Origin: Methylomonas methanica MC09
GTDB taxonomy: Bacteria; Pseudomonadota; Gammaproteobacteria; Methylococcales; Methylomonadaceae
Direction of reading: 5' to 3'
DNA length: 64,000 nt
Assembly: GCF_000214665.1 (NCBI RefSeq)
Contig: NC_015572.1
Span: 1,612,001 to 1,676,000 of the forward strand
The notes under the pieces were generated by a model. That model ran no database searches, was not told the DNA's origin, and saw only the letters and a list, made by a program, of their open reading frames with translations. How positions within the stretch are numbered: position 1 is the first letter of the stretch; every line of letters begins with the position of its first letter. This document shows, in pieces, positions 35,806 through 44,562 of this stretch. Made by a program: the position numbers and the translations under genes.

Positions 35806-37818
35806 TCAATAGGTTAATTGAATTTTGAGGCGGAATTCACGGCCATTCATGCGGAGGATATTTTGGGAAATGTCGTTGATGCCGGTGCCTCCCAGCATTT
35901 GATAATGGCTGTCGAACAGGTTGTAAGCGCCCAGCGAGACATCAAGTCCGGGTGCAATCCGATCCGTGCTTAAATTGAGGTTGAGTTGGTAATAGGCGTC
36001 GGCTACACCGGTTTGCGAGGTGCGGCGATCGTCGATAAAAATGTTTTCGATGCCTAATTTGGCAAAGTTGTCGAATAAGGGTTCGGCATAATGCAGTTTG
36101 AACATGTTTTGCGGCGAGGCGGGTGCCCATGCGCCGCCGTCTGATTCATTGGTCAGGCGACTAAAGGTGTAAGAGGCTTTGAAATAGCGCCCGTTATTCC
36201 AACGTTGTTCCGCTTCCAGTTCGAAGCCAATGGCGTGATAGTGGTCTTTATTGATAAATTGGCCGGTAGCCCCGGAGCCCGGCTCGATGGTTTGTTCGAG
36301 AATTTGGGTCATTTCGTTGTAGAAGAAATCGCCAATTAATTTCAACCCGCCTGTTGAGCGCCATTCCACGACGCCTTCGTAACTTTTAATGCGTTCTTCG
36401 AAATTATTTGGGTTTGGCGTGTTAACGAGGGATGTGTAGTCGCGTTCCCAGGCGTTAGGGGCGCGAAAGCTGGAACTGTACAGCAATTTGAAGGTGGTGT
36501 TATCCAGCGGATTCCAGATCAATCCCAAGCGCGGGTTAAGCTGCAAATTTTTCAGCATATGGTGGTAATCCAGCCGCAAACCGGCGCTGAAAACCCAATC
36601 GTCCAGAAACTCGAAGTCGTCCTGGGCATAGAGTTCCAAACGATGGCCGTTTCTGTGGCTATCCAGGTACAAGGTGTAAGGGTTAGCGTCGTAATTTAAC
36701 TGCCGTTGACGCTGATCGTATTGATACTCCAATCCCAGCACCAGTCTGTGGTGCTCGAAAGCCGTGGATGTAAGCTGTGCTTCGCCTCCCCACCAACGCC
36801 CGCTGGCGGCATCGTGATTGACGATGCGTCCGCCGTCGTCGTACGGATAAGCGCCTTCATAAGAATATCCCTGATAAAAGCCTTTGAGCCGCAGGGCGTT
36901 TTTATCGTTTAGGTTTTTCTGATAGGTCAGGTTGGAAAAAAATTGCTGATCGGTGGTGTGAGTGTCTTTGTCGTTAAAAATAGTCCCAAAAGAGGCTGTG
37001 GGTATACGCTTGTACCGATCGACATAGCCCGCGCTTAAGGTGAACTCCTCAAATTGGACTTTGCCGAATAAGCGGTCGGCGCGCTCGGCATCCATGTTGT
37101 GGGCGATACCGTTATTGGTCGCGGGACTATCAAACTCTTGAAAATACAGGTTCTCCACGCCGGCGCTGTCGTAATGCGATGCGGATACTAAAATATCGGC
37201 GCCATTCTCCAGCTTTTTGCCATAACTGGCGCGGCCTTTATAAGTGTCGAAACTGCCGATTTGTCCGGCGATCTGCGCACCGTTGATAGCGCTGCCGTTT
37301 TTGGTCACGACGTTGATTAGACCGGAAAAAGCATTGGCGCCATAGATCGACGAGCCGGAACCAGGGATGAATTCGATGCGTTCGATCAACCCGACATCCA
37401 GCATGAATTCCTGGGCAATGTACCCGCCGTCGTAAAGGTTCTCATTCATGCGTTGCCCGTCGATCATGATCAACACGCGCGAGTTGTAATCGTTGGGATG
37501 TTGAAATCCGCGCACCCCTAAATAGCTGTAGTTTCTGTCGTTACTGGTATAAAGCCCACGCATGGCATTGAGGGCTTCAGCCAGCGTGCGCCAGCCGAAA
37601 GTGCGAATTTCGTTGGCTGTCAATACTGAAATAGATGCGGGTGCCTTGTTGGCATCTTGGCCCAAACGCGAGGCGTTGATGATTTCGACATTTAGCAGTT
37701 CCTCAATGGACAGCTCGGTTAAATCATTCTGGTTGGTTTGACTGGCCAACACATGACCGGCTAGCGTAAACAGGTATACCGTGCAAATTAACTTGAGGAG
37801 GTATGAAACTGGGCTCAT
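35806..37818 (-). CDS. TonB-dependent outer-membrane receptor
   Basis: Outer-membrane transporter or sensor. Signal peptide 1-25, then NDLTELSIEELLNVEI, an N-terminus seen in many such receptors, a plug domain (about 45-165; VRGFQHPNDYNSRVLIMIDGQ and IERIEFIPGSGSSIYGANAF), and a 22-strand barrel ending in an aromatic residue (FRLKIQLTY). 670 residues. The ligand cannot be read from the sequence. Its position as first gene before a YfiR-family protein and a hybrid kinase suggests that it feeds a signal to the kinase or is co-regulated with it. No clear ribosome binding site at the ATG. Confidence 0.9.
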   Translation of the reverse strand: MSPVSYLLKLICTVYLFTLAGHVLASQTNQNDLTELSIEELLNVEIINASRLGQDANKAPASISVLTANEIRTFGWRTLAEALNAMRGLYTSNDRNYSYLGVRGFQHPNDYNSRVLIMIDGQRMNENLYDGGYIAQEFMLDVGLIERIEFIPGSGSSIYGANAFSGLINVVTKNGSAINGAQIAGQIGSFDTYKGRASYGKKLENGADILVSASHYDSAGVENLYFQEFDSPATNNGIAHNMDAERADRLFGKVQFEEFTLSAGYVDRYKRIPTASFGTIFNDKDTHTTDQQFFSNLTYQKNLNDKNALRLKGFYQGYSYEGAYPYDDGGRIVNHDAASGRWWGGEAQLTSTAFEHHRLVLGLEYQYDQRQRQLNYDANPYTLYLDSHRNGHRLELYAQDDFEFLDDWVFSAGLRLDYHHMLKNLQLNPRLGLIWNPLDNTTFKLLYSSSFRAPNAWERDYTSLVNTPNPNNFEERIKSYEGVVEWRSTGGLKLIGDFFYNEMTQILEQTIEPGSGATGQFINKDHYHAIGFELEAEQRWNNGRYFKASYTFSRLTNESDGGAWAPASPQNMFKLHYAEPLFDNFAKLGIENIFIDDRRTSQTGVADAYYQLNLNLSTDRIAPGLDVSLGAYNLFDSHYQMLGGTGINDISQNILRMNGREFRLKIQLTY

Positions 37819-37966
37819 ATAAAAATAATTTTCGCGGTTCGGACAATAGGGGTAAAAGTGAGTTTAGTTGATGTTTTTTATAGGAACAATGTTTGTCCAA
37901 AAGACCGCAAAGCATGCAAACCCGTTGTGTCGGAAGCCAGCCGAGTACTCGAGTTTTGCTGAGTAA

Positions 37967-39736
37967 TTACATCGCGGCTCTTACACGACTACTGAATTCT
38001 TTGAGGAGAAATTTTGCAATTTCCGCAGAAGGAAGTGGCTTACTCAATAAATAGCCTTGAGCTTCGGTGCAGCGTTTTTTCGATAAAAAAGACAGTTGGT
38101 TATCGGTTTCCACGCCCTCCGCGATGACTTTCATGTTCATGCTTTCAGCCATGGCAATGATGGCGATCACGATAGCCGCATTGTCCGGGTCTTGCTCAAT
38201 GTTGTGCATGAAGCTGCGGTCGATTTTCAAACGGTCGATGGGAAAGCTTTTGAGTCGGCTCAAGCTGGAATACCCGGTTCCAAAGTCGTCGATCGCCAGT
38301 TCAACGCCGATCTCTTTCAACGATTGCAGCACGTTTAACACAATCTCCTCTTCATTGACCAAAACACTTTCAGTCAGCTCCAGTTCCAACACGGCGGGTT
38401 CCAGACCGGTTTCCGCCAGTATCTTTTTTACCAATAATGGGAATCCCTTGTGCAGGAATTGAATCGCCGAGACATTGACAGCCATGCGGCTCAGCGGCAC
38501 ACCGTCATCCCGCAATTTTTTCGCTTGCTGGCAGGCTTGCCGCAACACCCATTCGCCGATATTGACAATCAGGCCGGTTTCTTCCGCCACCGGAATGAAG
38601 TCGTTGGGCGCAAGCGGTCCAAGTGCTTGGCATTTCCAGCGTATCAAGGCTTCCAGGGCGCAAAATTCGCCTTTGCCGATATCGAGTTGCGGTTGGTAAT
38701 GCAGCTCCAGTTCGTTGAGTTCGATAGCTTTGCGGAGGTGGTTTTCCAGATTAAGTCGCTGTAACGCTATTTCGGACATCCGGGTTGTGAAATATTGATA
38801 ATTATTTCCGCCCCCGCGTTTGGCGTAATACATCGCCAAATCGGCATTTTTCAATAATTCCTCCGCATACGCACCGTCATCGGGGTAGATAGCAATGCCG
38901 ATGCTGGTGGCCATATAGAGTTCGTGATCGCCAATGATCAGCGGTTGGTTCAGGTTCATACGTAAACGTTCGGCAACGCCGGCGACATCTTCTTTGCGTT
39001 TGATCATGGATAGCAGCACGGTAAATTCATCGCCGCCCAGTCGCGCCAAGGTTGGGTTGTCCTGGGGCGTATCCACACACAGCAATTCATCGCGGGTCCG
39101 GATGCTATTGCGTAAGCGCTCGCTGGTCGCCTGCAGCACCAAATCGCCCAGATGGTGTCCCAGGGTGTCATTAATACGCTTAAAGCCGTCCAGGTCTAGA
39201 AATAGCACACCCAATTTCATATTCTGGCGGTCCGCCGAACTGATCAGGCGTTGCAAGTTTTCTTTAAAAAATTGCCGGTTAGGTAGTTCCGTAAGACTGT
39301 CGAAATAGGCCAGCCGATGCAAGCGTTGTTCGCTTTCCAATAGGCGCCGGGTGGTGAGGCTGGCGCGGAGCATATAGCGAATCCGGTAGCTCAGTAAGGG
39401 AATGTTGATCGGTTTGGTGATGAAATCGGTGGCGCCGGCTTCAAAAGCCTGCTGAATGGATTCAATATCTTCCAGGCCGGTCATCATCAGCACCGGTATG
39501 TGTTGACCATCGGGTAGGCTTCTCAACTCCGCGCAGGTTGCGAAGCCATCCATTCCGGCAGGCATCAAAACATCCAATAATACAGCGTGTGCCCCCGTCT
39601 TTTTGAACTTTAACAGACCTTCTTCGCCGCTCACCGCCTCGGACGTTGTAAAGCCGCCCGCCTGCAGCGCCGACGTGACCACGAGTCGAATCAAGGGGTC
39701 GTCATCAATGACTAATATGTGCGCTCGCTCATTCAT
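37967..39736 (-). CDS. Response regulator with GGDEF and EAL domains
   Basis: Cytoplasmic cyclic-di-GMP enzyme under receiver control. REC 1-125 with Asp55 (AVLLDVLMPAGMDG) and KP at 108-109; GGDEF about 140-315 with intact RLGGDEF (234-238 for the motif); EAL about 330-580 with EALIRW, NVSAIQF, ELTESVL, AIDDFGTGYSSL, LKIDRSF and AEGVE, so phosphodiesterase residues look complete. A short insert (LLCVDTPQDNP) precedes the GGDEF motif. 589 residues. It lies just upstream of the receptor-YfiR-kinase genes on the same strand with a gap of about 150 bp, and may be the kinase's output. Confidence 0.92.
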   Translation of the reverse strand: MNERAHILVIDDDPLIRLVVTSALQAGGFTTSEAVSGEEGLLKFKKTGAHAVLLDVLMPAGMDGFATCAELRSLPDGQHIPVLMMTGLEDIESIQQAFEAGATDFITKPINIPLLSYRIRYMLRASLTTRRLLESEQRLHRLAYFDSLTELPNRQFFKENLQRLISSADRQNMKLGVLFLDLDGFKRINDTLGHHLGDLVLQATSERLRNSIRTRDELLCVDTPQDNPTLARLGGDEFTVLLSMIKRKEDVAGVAERLRMNLNQPLIIGDHELYMATSIGIAIYPDDGAYAEELLKNADLAMYYAKRGGGNNYQYFTTRMSEIALQRLNLENHLRKAIELNELELHYQPQLDIGKGEFCALEALIRWKCQALGPLAPNDFIPVAEETGLIVNIGEWVLRQACQQAKKLRDDGVPLSRMAVNVSAIQFLHKGFPLLVKKILAETGLEPAVLELELTESVLVNEEEIVLNVLQSLKEIGVELAIDDFGTGYSSLSRLKSFPIDRLKIDRSFMHNIEQDPDNAAIVIAIIAMAESMNMKVIAEGVETDNQLSFLSKKRCTEAQGYLLSKPLPSAEIAKFLLKEFSSRVRAAM

Positions 39737-39881
39737 GAATTGACGTTTCAGTGACGAAATTTCAGCGCATTATGCGTGGGAATTGAAAAAAAAGTAAGTT
39801 TGTGTTCACGGTTTTGCGGGATCAAGCAACTATCCCTGTATGAGGGGCAATTTTTGAGCAATGGGTAAAGACAGCGTCGGT

Positions 39882-40931
39882 TTAAGTGTGCAAGGTGGAC
39901 AGGTCAATAACAAAGCGATATTTGACATCGCTTTTCAGTACCCTTTCGTAAGCTAAGTTGATGGCTTGTATCGGAATCAGCTCTATATCCGCGACGATGT
40001 TCTGCTCGGCGCAAAAATCCAGCATTTCCTGGGTTTCCCGAATACCGCCGATTAGGGAGCCGGCCAAGCTTCTGCGCCGGAAAATCAGATTTGACACGCT
40101 GGGCGCGGGGTGCGGCTGGTCGGGGACGCCGATCAGGCATAAGGTTCCGTCCCGTTTTAACAGTGTTAGATATTGATTGAGGTCGTGCGGGGCGGCGACG
40201 CTATCCAGGATAAAGTCGAAGCTGTTTAGATGCTGTTGCATCGCCTCAGGCCGCGTCGAGATAACCACTTCGTCGGCGCCTAGGCGCAAGGCGTCTTCCG
40301 CTTTATGGGGCGATCGGGTAAATAACACCACATCGGCGCCAAAGGCATGCGCGAATTTGATGGCCATATGGCCCAAACCGCCCAAACCGACGACGCCGAC
40401 TTTATGGCCTTTGCCTATACCCCAATGCCGTAAGGGTGAGTAAGTGGTGATGCCGGCGCAGAGTAGGGGGGCGACTGCCGCCGGATCCAGCTTGTCGGAT
40501 ACCCGTAAAACAAAATGCCGGTCGACCACGATTTGGTTTGAGTAGCCGCCATAGGTCATTTTACCGGTATGTGGATCCGGGCTGTTATAGGTGAATACCG
40601 CGCTGTCGCAGAATTGTTGCTGATGCTCCAGGCAGTCCGGACAAGTGCCGCAGGCATCGACCATGCAGCCCACGCCGACCAGATCGCCGGCTTGGAAGTT
40701 ATCGACTTCGCAGCCAACCTCTTCGATTCGGCCGACAATTTCATGACCAGGGACAATAGGGTAGCTGGTACTTTTCCATTCATTGCGGGCTTGATGAATG
40801 TCGCTATGACAAACGCCGCAATATAAAATCTCAATCAACACATCGTTGGGACCGGGGGCGCGGCGTTCGAAATGATAGGTGCGCAACGGCGTTTGGGAGT
40901 TGTAAGCGGCGTATCCGTAGCTTTTTAGCAT
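39882..40931 (-). CDS. NAD(P)-dependent zinc alcohol dehydrogenase (YahK-like)
   Basis: Medium-chain zinc dehydrogenase of the cinnamyl-alcohol/YahK branch, which reduces aldehydes with NADPH. Catalytic zinc ligands: Cys in CGVCHSDIH, His in GHEIVG, and Cys in LLCAGITTYSPL. Structural zinc: CGTCPDCLEHQQQFC. Rossmann loop GLGGLGHMAIKFA. 349 residues, the same as E. coli YahK. GGAG lies before the start. It follows the old-yellow-enzyme gene by 16 bp, so the pair is probably an operon for reactive aldehydes, enones or quinones. Confidence 0.92.
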   Translation of the reverse strand: MLKSYGYAAYNSQTPLRTYHFERRAPGPNDVLIEILYCGVCHSDIHQARNEWKSTSYPIVPGHEIVGRIEEVGCEVDNFQAGDLVGVGCMVDACGTCPDCLEHQQQFCDSAVFTYNSPDPHTGKMTYGGYSNQIVVDRHFVLRVSDKLDPAAVAPLLCAGITTYSPLRHWGIGKGHKVGVVGLGGLGHMAIKFAHAFGADVVLFTRSPHKAEDALRLGADEVVISTRPEAMQQHLNSFDFILDSVAAPHDLNQYLTLLKRDGTLCLIGVPDQPHPAPSVSNLIFRRRSLAGSLIGGIRETQEMLDFCAEQNIVADIELIPIQAINLAYERVLKSDVKYRFVIDLSTLHT

Positions 40932-40947
40932 ATCCTAAGCTCCAGGT

Positions 40948-42060
40948 TCATTTGGTTTGGGGCGGGCCCAGTGTCGGCCAATCGGTGTATCCGCGTTCAT
41001 CGCCGCCGTACCAGGTTTCTCTGGGGGCTTCCGCAAGTGCCGCGCCGGATTTCAGGCGTTCAACCAAGTCGGGGTTGGCAATAAACGGCCGGCCGAAACA
41101 CACCAAATCCGCCGTGTCGTGCCGGCGCGCTTGATATGCCAGTTCCGCACTGTATTGGTTATTGGCGATATAAGGGCCTTCGAACAGGGTGCGCAATTTT
41201 TGCAGGTCGACATGTTCGGGTATCTCGCGCGAATCGCGGGTAGCACCTTCGACAAAATGCAGATAGGCCAGATTAAATCGATTGAGTTGTTCGATCAGGT
41301 AGCCGTAGGTTGCCATGACATCACTATCTATCGGAGTGTTGCCGGCGCTGGGCGTGACCGGTGACAGGCGTATGCCCACGCGGTCGCCTCCCCAAATCGC
41401 TGTTACGGCCTCGACTACTTCCAGTACCAATCGGGTCCGATTTTCGATGCTGCCGCCATATTGGTCGCTACGCCGGTTGGTGGCATCACGGATAAATTGC
41501 TCTAGTAAATAGCAATTGGCAGAGTGGATTTCCACGCCGTCAAAGCCGGCCTGTTGGGCGCAGCGCGCGGCGTGTCGATATTGTTCGACGATTCCCGGAA
41601 TTTCCGCTGTTTCCAACGCGCGTGGGGTGGGTACGGGTTGAAAGCCTTGTTCGGTAAAGGTTTCGCCTTCCGGAGCTATCGGCGATGGCGCTACCGGCAA
41701 CCCATGGTCCGGTTGTAGCGATGGGTGCGAAAAACGTCCCACATGCCACAATTGGCAAACGATTTTGCCTTGTTCTGCATGCACCGCGTCGGTCACTTGC
41801 CGCCAGCCGTTGATCTGGGCCCCGGTAAATATGCCGGGGGTATAAGCATAGCCACGCCCCTGTGGCGAAATATTGGTTGCTTCGCTGATGATTAAGCCGG
41901 TGCTGGCGCGTTGGGCGTAATAAGTCGCCTGCATCGGCCCCGGAATGCCGTCGATTTTTACCCTGCAACGGGTTAGGGGCGCCATGACGATACGGTTGGC
42001 TAGCGGCCATGCACCTATAGTGACGGGTTGGAATAAATCGGTATCAGTGAGTTTGTGCAT
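40948..42060 (-). CDS. Old yellow enzyme family NADH:flavin oxidoreductase (NemA-like)
   Basis: FMN-dependent ene-reductase. TIM barrel beginning FQPVTIGAWPLANRIVMAPLTRCR; the substrate-binding His/Asn pair is in GVEIHSANCYLLEQF; LVEVVEAVTAIWGGDRVGIRLSP and LVCFGRPFIANPDL complete the FMN site. 370 residues, close to E. coli NemA (365). First gene of a pair with the YahK-like dehydrogenase. The physiological substrate is unknown; electrophilic alkenes and quinones are typical. Confidence 0.92.
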   Translation of the reverse strand: MHKLTDTDLFQPVTIGAWPLANRIVMAPLTRCRVKIDGIPGPMQATYYAQRASTGLIISEATNISPQGRGYAYTPGIFTGAQINGWRQVTDAVHAEQGKIVCQLWHVGRFSHPSLQPDHGLPVAPSPIAPEGETFTEQGFQPVPTPRALETAEIPGIVEQYRHAARCAQQAGFDGVEIHSANCYLLEQFIRDATNRRSDQYGGSIENRTRLVLEVVEAVTAIWGGDRVGIRLSPVTPSAGNTPIDSDVMATYGYLIEQLNRFNLAYLHFVEGATRDSREIPEHVDLQKLRTLFEGPYIANNQYSAELAYQARRHDTADLVCFGRPFIANPDLVERLKSGAALAEAPRETWYGGDERGYTDWPTLGPPQTK

Positions 42061-42092
42061 ACGTTAGGGATAGGCGGCAGGGGGATTAGTTA

Positions 42093-43028
42093 TCAATCCG
42101 CTAAATCGATTTTAATCAGCGTGCCATAGTTGCGGTTTCGCGTGCTGTAATTGAGGCCGTTGAATCCCTGGCGATCGGTTTGCTGTTGTTCCGTTGCGCC
42201 GCCAATTTCCAGCCATTCGCCTAACCGCCCGCGCACCGACGTCTGCAAATTGCGCGTTTCCACGGAACCATTGTTGGCAAACCGTTCCGACCAAGGTTCG
42301 ACATCCACCACTACCTCATCATTGCCTACCAGACGTGGCACTACGGCAAACCCCGTGCTGGCTTCCTGCATATACATGTTGCTGGTGATGCCGGCATAGC
42401 CGTAAGCGTTGCCGTATACGCCGATATTCTGGATCGGCCTGACGTTGCCTGCCTGGATATGTGCGGCCTGACCTTCGAGCGTACGCAATTGCTGGGTGGT
42501 TCTTTGTTGATCGATAGTACGGGTGTCGCCGCTCATGCCGCGCATACGAATCGACTGCTGGGAAAGCTGGATTGCCGCCTCGGCGTTCAGCTGGTCGGCG
42601 GATTGATGGCTGTTTTGCATGACCGAAATAAGCAGGTTATGCAGACGGGTGTCAAGTTGATCGATAAGTTGGCGAAGTGCGGCCACACGCTGGGGGCTGG
42701 CCTTTACAATCAAGTTAAAGCCGTCGCCGCTAACCGCTTCGTTTGCTTCCAGCATGGGTGCCAGTAAAGGTTGTATCTCGGCGGCGGGGCGATTATGCAA
42801 TGCGATTATTTCGATAACGCTGTTGTCCGCCCGGGCTACGCATTGCAACAATAGCAAGCTTAAACAGACGAGCCAGCCATTAAGCCGGCTTGCATAATGC
42901 AGTTTTAAGGATGGCGGGGATTTGGTTTTTAGCCCAGACTTTAAACGTATCGAGGGCAGACAGGGCAGCCCAAGGGATCGTATTGACGATCCCGCGAAGT
43001 TAATAAAAAGCCGGGGTTTAAATTTCAT
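42093..43028 (-). CDS. Short secretin-domain protein overlapping glgA
   Basis: A 311-residue exported protein with secretin features but no full beta-barrel. A hydrophobic segment (about 51-67, GWLVCLSLLLLQCVARA) looks like a late signal peptide after a basic, Ser/Pro-rich N-region of 50 residues. Then an N-domain of the secretin/NolW type (VIEIIALHNRPAAEIQPLLAPML, VSGDGFNLIVKASPQRVAALRQLIDQLD), a Gln-rich helical stretch, and a C-terminal part like the start of a secretin core (GFAVVPRLVGNDEVVVDVEPW and SVRGRLGEWLEIGG). The ATG at 43028 overlaps the glgA stop by 11 bases; I see no later start codon. Function unknown; it is not a complete secretion pore. Confidence 0.7.
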   Translation of the reverse strand: MKFKPRLFINFAGSSIRSLGLPCLPSIRLKSGLKTKSPPSLKLHYASRLNGWLVCLSLLLLQCVARADNSVIEIIALHNRPAAEIQPLLAPMLEANEAVSGDGFNLIVKASPQRVAALRQLIDQLDTRLHNLLISVMQNSHQSADQLNAEAAIQLSQQSIRMRGMSGDTRTIDQQRTTQQLRTLEGQAAHIQAGNVRPIQNIGVYGNAYGYAGITSNMYMQEASTGFAVVPRLVGNDEVVVDVEPWSERFANNGSVETRNLQTSVRGRLGEWLEIGGATEQQQTDRQGFNGLNYSTRNRNYGTLIKIDLAD

Positions 43029-44451
43029 GGTATAGGGTCAAATACTGATTGGCGCTGTTTTCCCAGGAAAAATCCTTGCTCATGGCGTTGCGCTGCAATT
43101 TTTGCCAAAGCTGCTTATTGGCATGCAAGACCAAGCCGCGTTTGATGGTTTCCATTAAGGCGCCGGGCACCGCATCGTTGAATACGAAACCGGTGGCGCT
43201 TCCATCTGCCAGGGTTTGCGGTAGCGCGTCGACCACGGTGTCGGCCAAACCGCCGGTTTTACGTACGATGGGCAAGGTGCCGTAGCGCTGGCTGTACATT
43301 TGGTTAAGCCCGCACGGTTCAAAGCGCGAAGGCATCAGGAACATATCCGCGCCGGCTTCGATTTGATGGGCCAGATTTTCATCGTAACCGATGGTAATGG
43401 AAATTTTTTCCGGGTATAAGCGGGCAAAATCCTGCAAGCGCACTTGTATGCTGGTATCGCCGCTGCCCAGCAGAGCGAATTGCAGCGGCATTCTGGCCAT
43501 TTCCTTTAAACAACTCAGCACCAGGTCGACGCCTTTTTGGTCGACCAGACGGCCGATCAAGCCAAACATGGGTATTTCCGCCGAAACCGGTAAGCCCAGT
43601 CTGGCTTGCAATGCGGTTTTGTTCAGGGCTTTTTTGGCTACGGTTTTGCTGTTGTAGGTTTGGGCGATTTTTTGATCGGTTTCCGGGTTCCAGACTTGGA
43701 GATCGATACCATTGATGATCCCGGACAACTCATGTTGACGGTGCCCCAACAACCCTTCCAGGCCGTAACCGAATTCCGGGGTCTGGATTTCTTGAGCGTA
43801 GGTCGGACTGACGGTGGTGATACGGTCGGAATAACTTAAGCCGCCTTTGATGAAAGACAACATGCCGTGATATTCCAAACCGTCCTGATGCCAGAGTTGT
43901 CCGGGCAAATTCAATAAGGTGTAAGTGCTGCTGGGAAATACCCCTTGATATGCCATATTGTGAATGGTGAATACCGTCGAGGGTCTATTATCTTCCAGCG
44001 ATAACAAGGCCGGGACTAGGCCGGTTTGCCAATCGTTGCAATGCACCACATCCGGTTTCCAGTCTAAATAAGCGCGGTTCATCGCCACTTCCACCACGAT
44101 ACGGCAGAACAGTGCGAAGCGGTCGCCGATGTCGGGCCATGGATTGCCGTTTTCATCGTTGTAAGGGTTGCCGGGCTGGCCGAAGAATGGCGGATAATCC
44201 ACCAGCCAGACGGTCACATCGCTTTCCGGTAAACGGGTTTCCAATAGATTGACATCGCAATTGTTGACCCGCACGGTACACAGATAGCGACCGGGTTCGC
44301 AGTTTTTGATGTCATGATAATTCGGCATGATCACGCGTACGTCCTGGCCCAGTCCGGTCAGCGCTATCGGCAGGCTGCCGGCGACATCCGCGAGTCCGCC
44401 GGTTTTAATCAAGGGATGGGTTTCGCTGCTGGCGAAGAGGATTCTTTTCAT
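43018..44451 (-). CDS. glgA: Glycogen synthase
   Basis: Transfers glucose from ADP-glucose to the growing alpha-1,4 chain (GT5 family). The ADP-glucose loop KTGGLADVAGSLP is at residues 16-28. The second half has GLIGRLVDQKGVDLV and PSRFEPCGLNQMYSQRYGTLPIVRKTGGLADTV, the GT-B catalytic region. 477 residues, identical in length to E. coli GlgA. It lies 111 bp after glgB; the small secretin-domain gene overlaps its end. Confidence 0.97.
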   Translation of the reverse strand: MKRILFASSETHPLIKTGGLADVAGSLPIALTGLGQDVRVIMPNYHDIKNCEPGRYLCTVRVNNCDVNLLETRLPESDVTVWLVDYPPFFGQPGNPYNDENGNPWPDIGDRFALFCRIVVEVAMNRAYLDWKPDVVHCNDWQTGLVPALLSLEDNRPSTVFTIHNMAYQGVFPSSTYTLLNLPGQLWHQDGLEYHGMLSFIKGGLSYSDRITTVSPTYAQEIQTPEFGYGLEGLLGHRQHELSGIINGIDLQVWNPETDQKIAQTYNSKTVAKKALNKTALQARLGLPVSAEIPMFGLIGRLVDQKGVDLVLSCLKEMARMPLQFALLGSGDTSIQVRLQDFARLYPEKISITIGYDENLAHQIEAGADMFLMPSRFEPCGLNQMYSQRYGTLPIVRKTGGLADTVVDALPQTLADGSATGFVFNDAVPGALMETIKRGLVLHANKQLWQKLQRNAMSKDFSWENSANQYLTLYHEI

Positions 44452-44562
44452 AAATTAAACAGGTATCGTTAAGGTGCCTAAGTTCTATTCATCGCAGAAT
44501 GGGCCGCAAAGCTGCTATAGAGTTGTATTACTGCAGTTCCGAGGCGATCGATTCAGCGTCTC

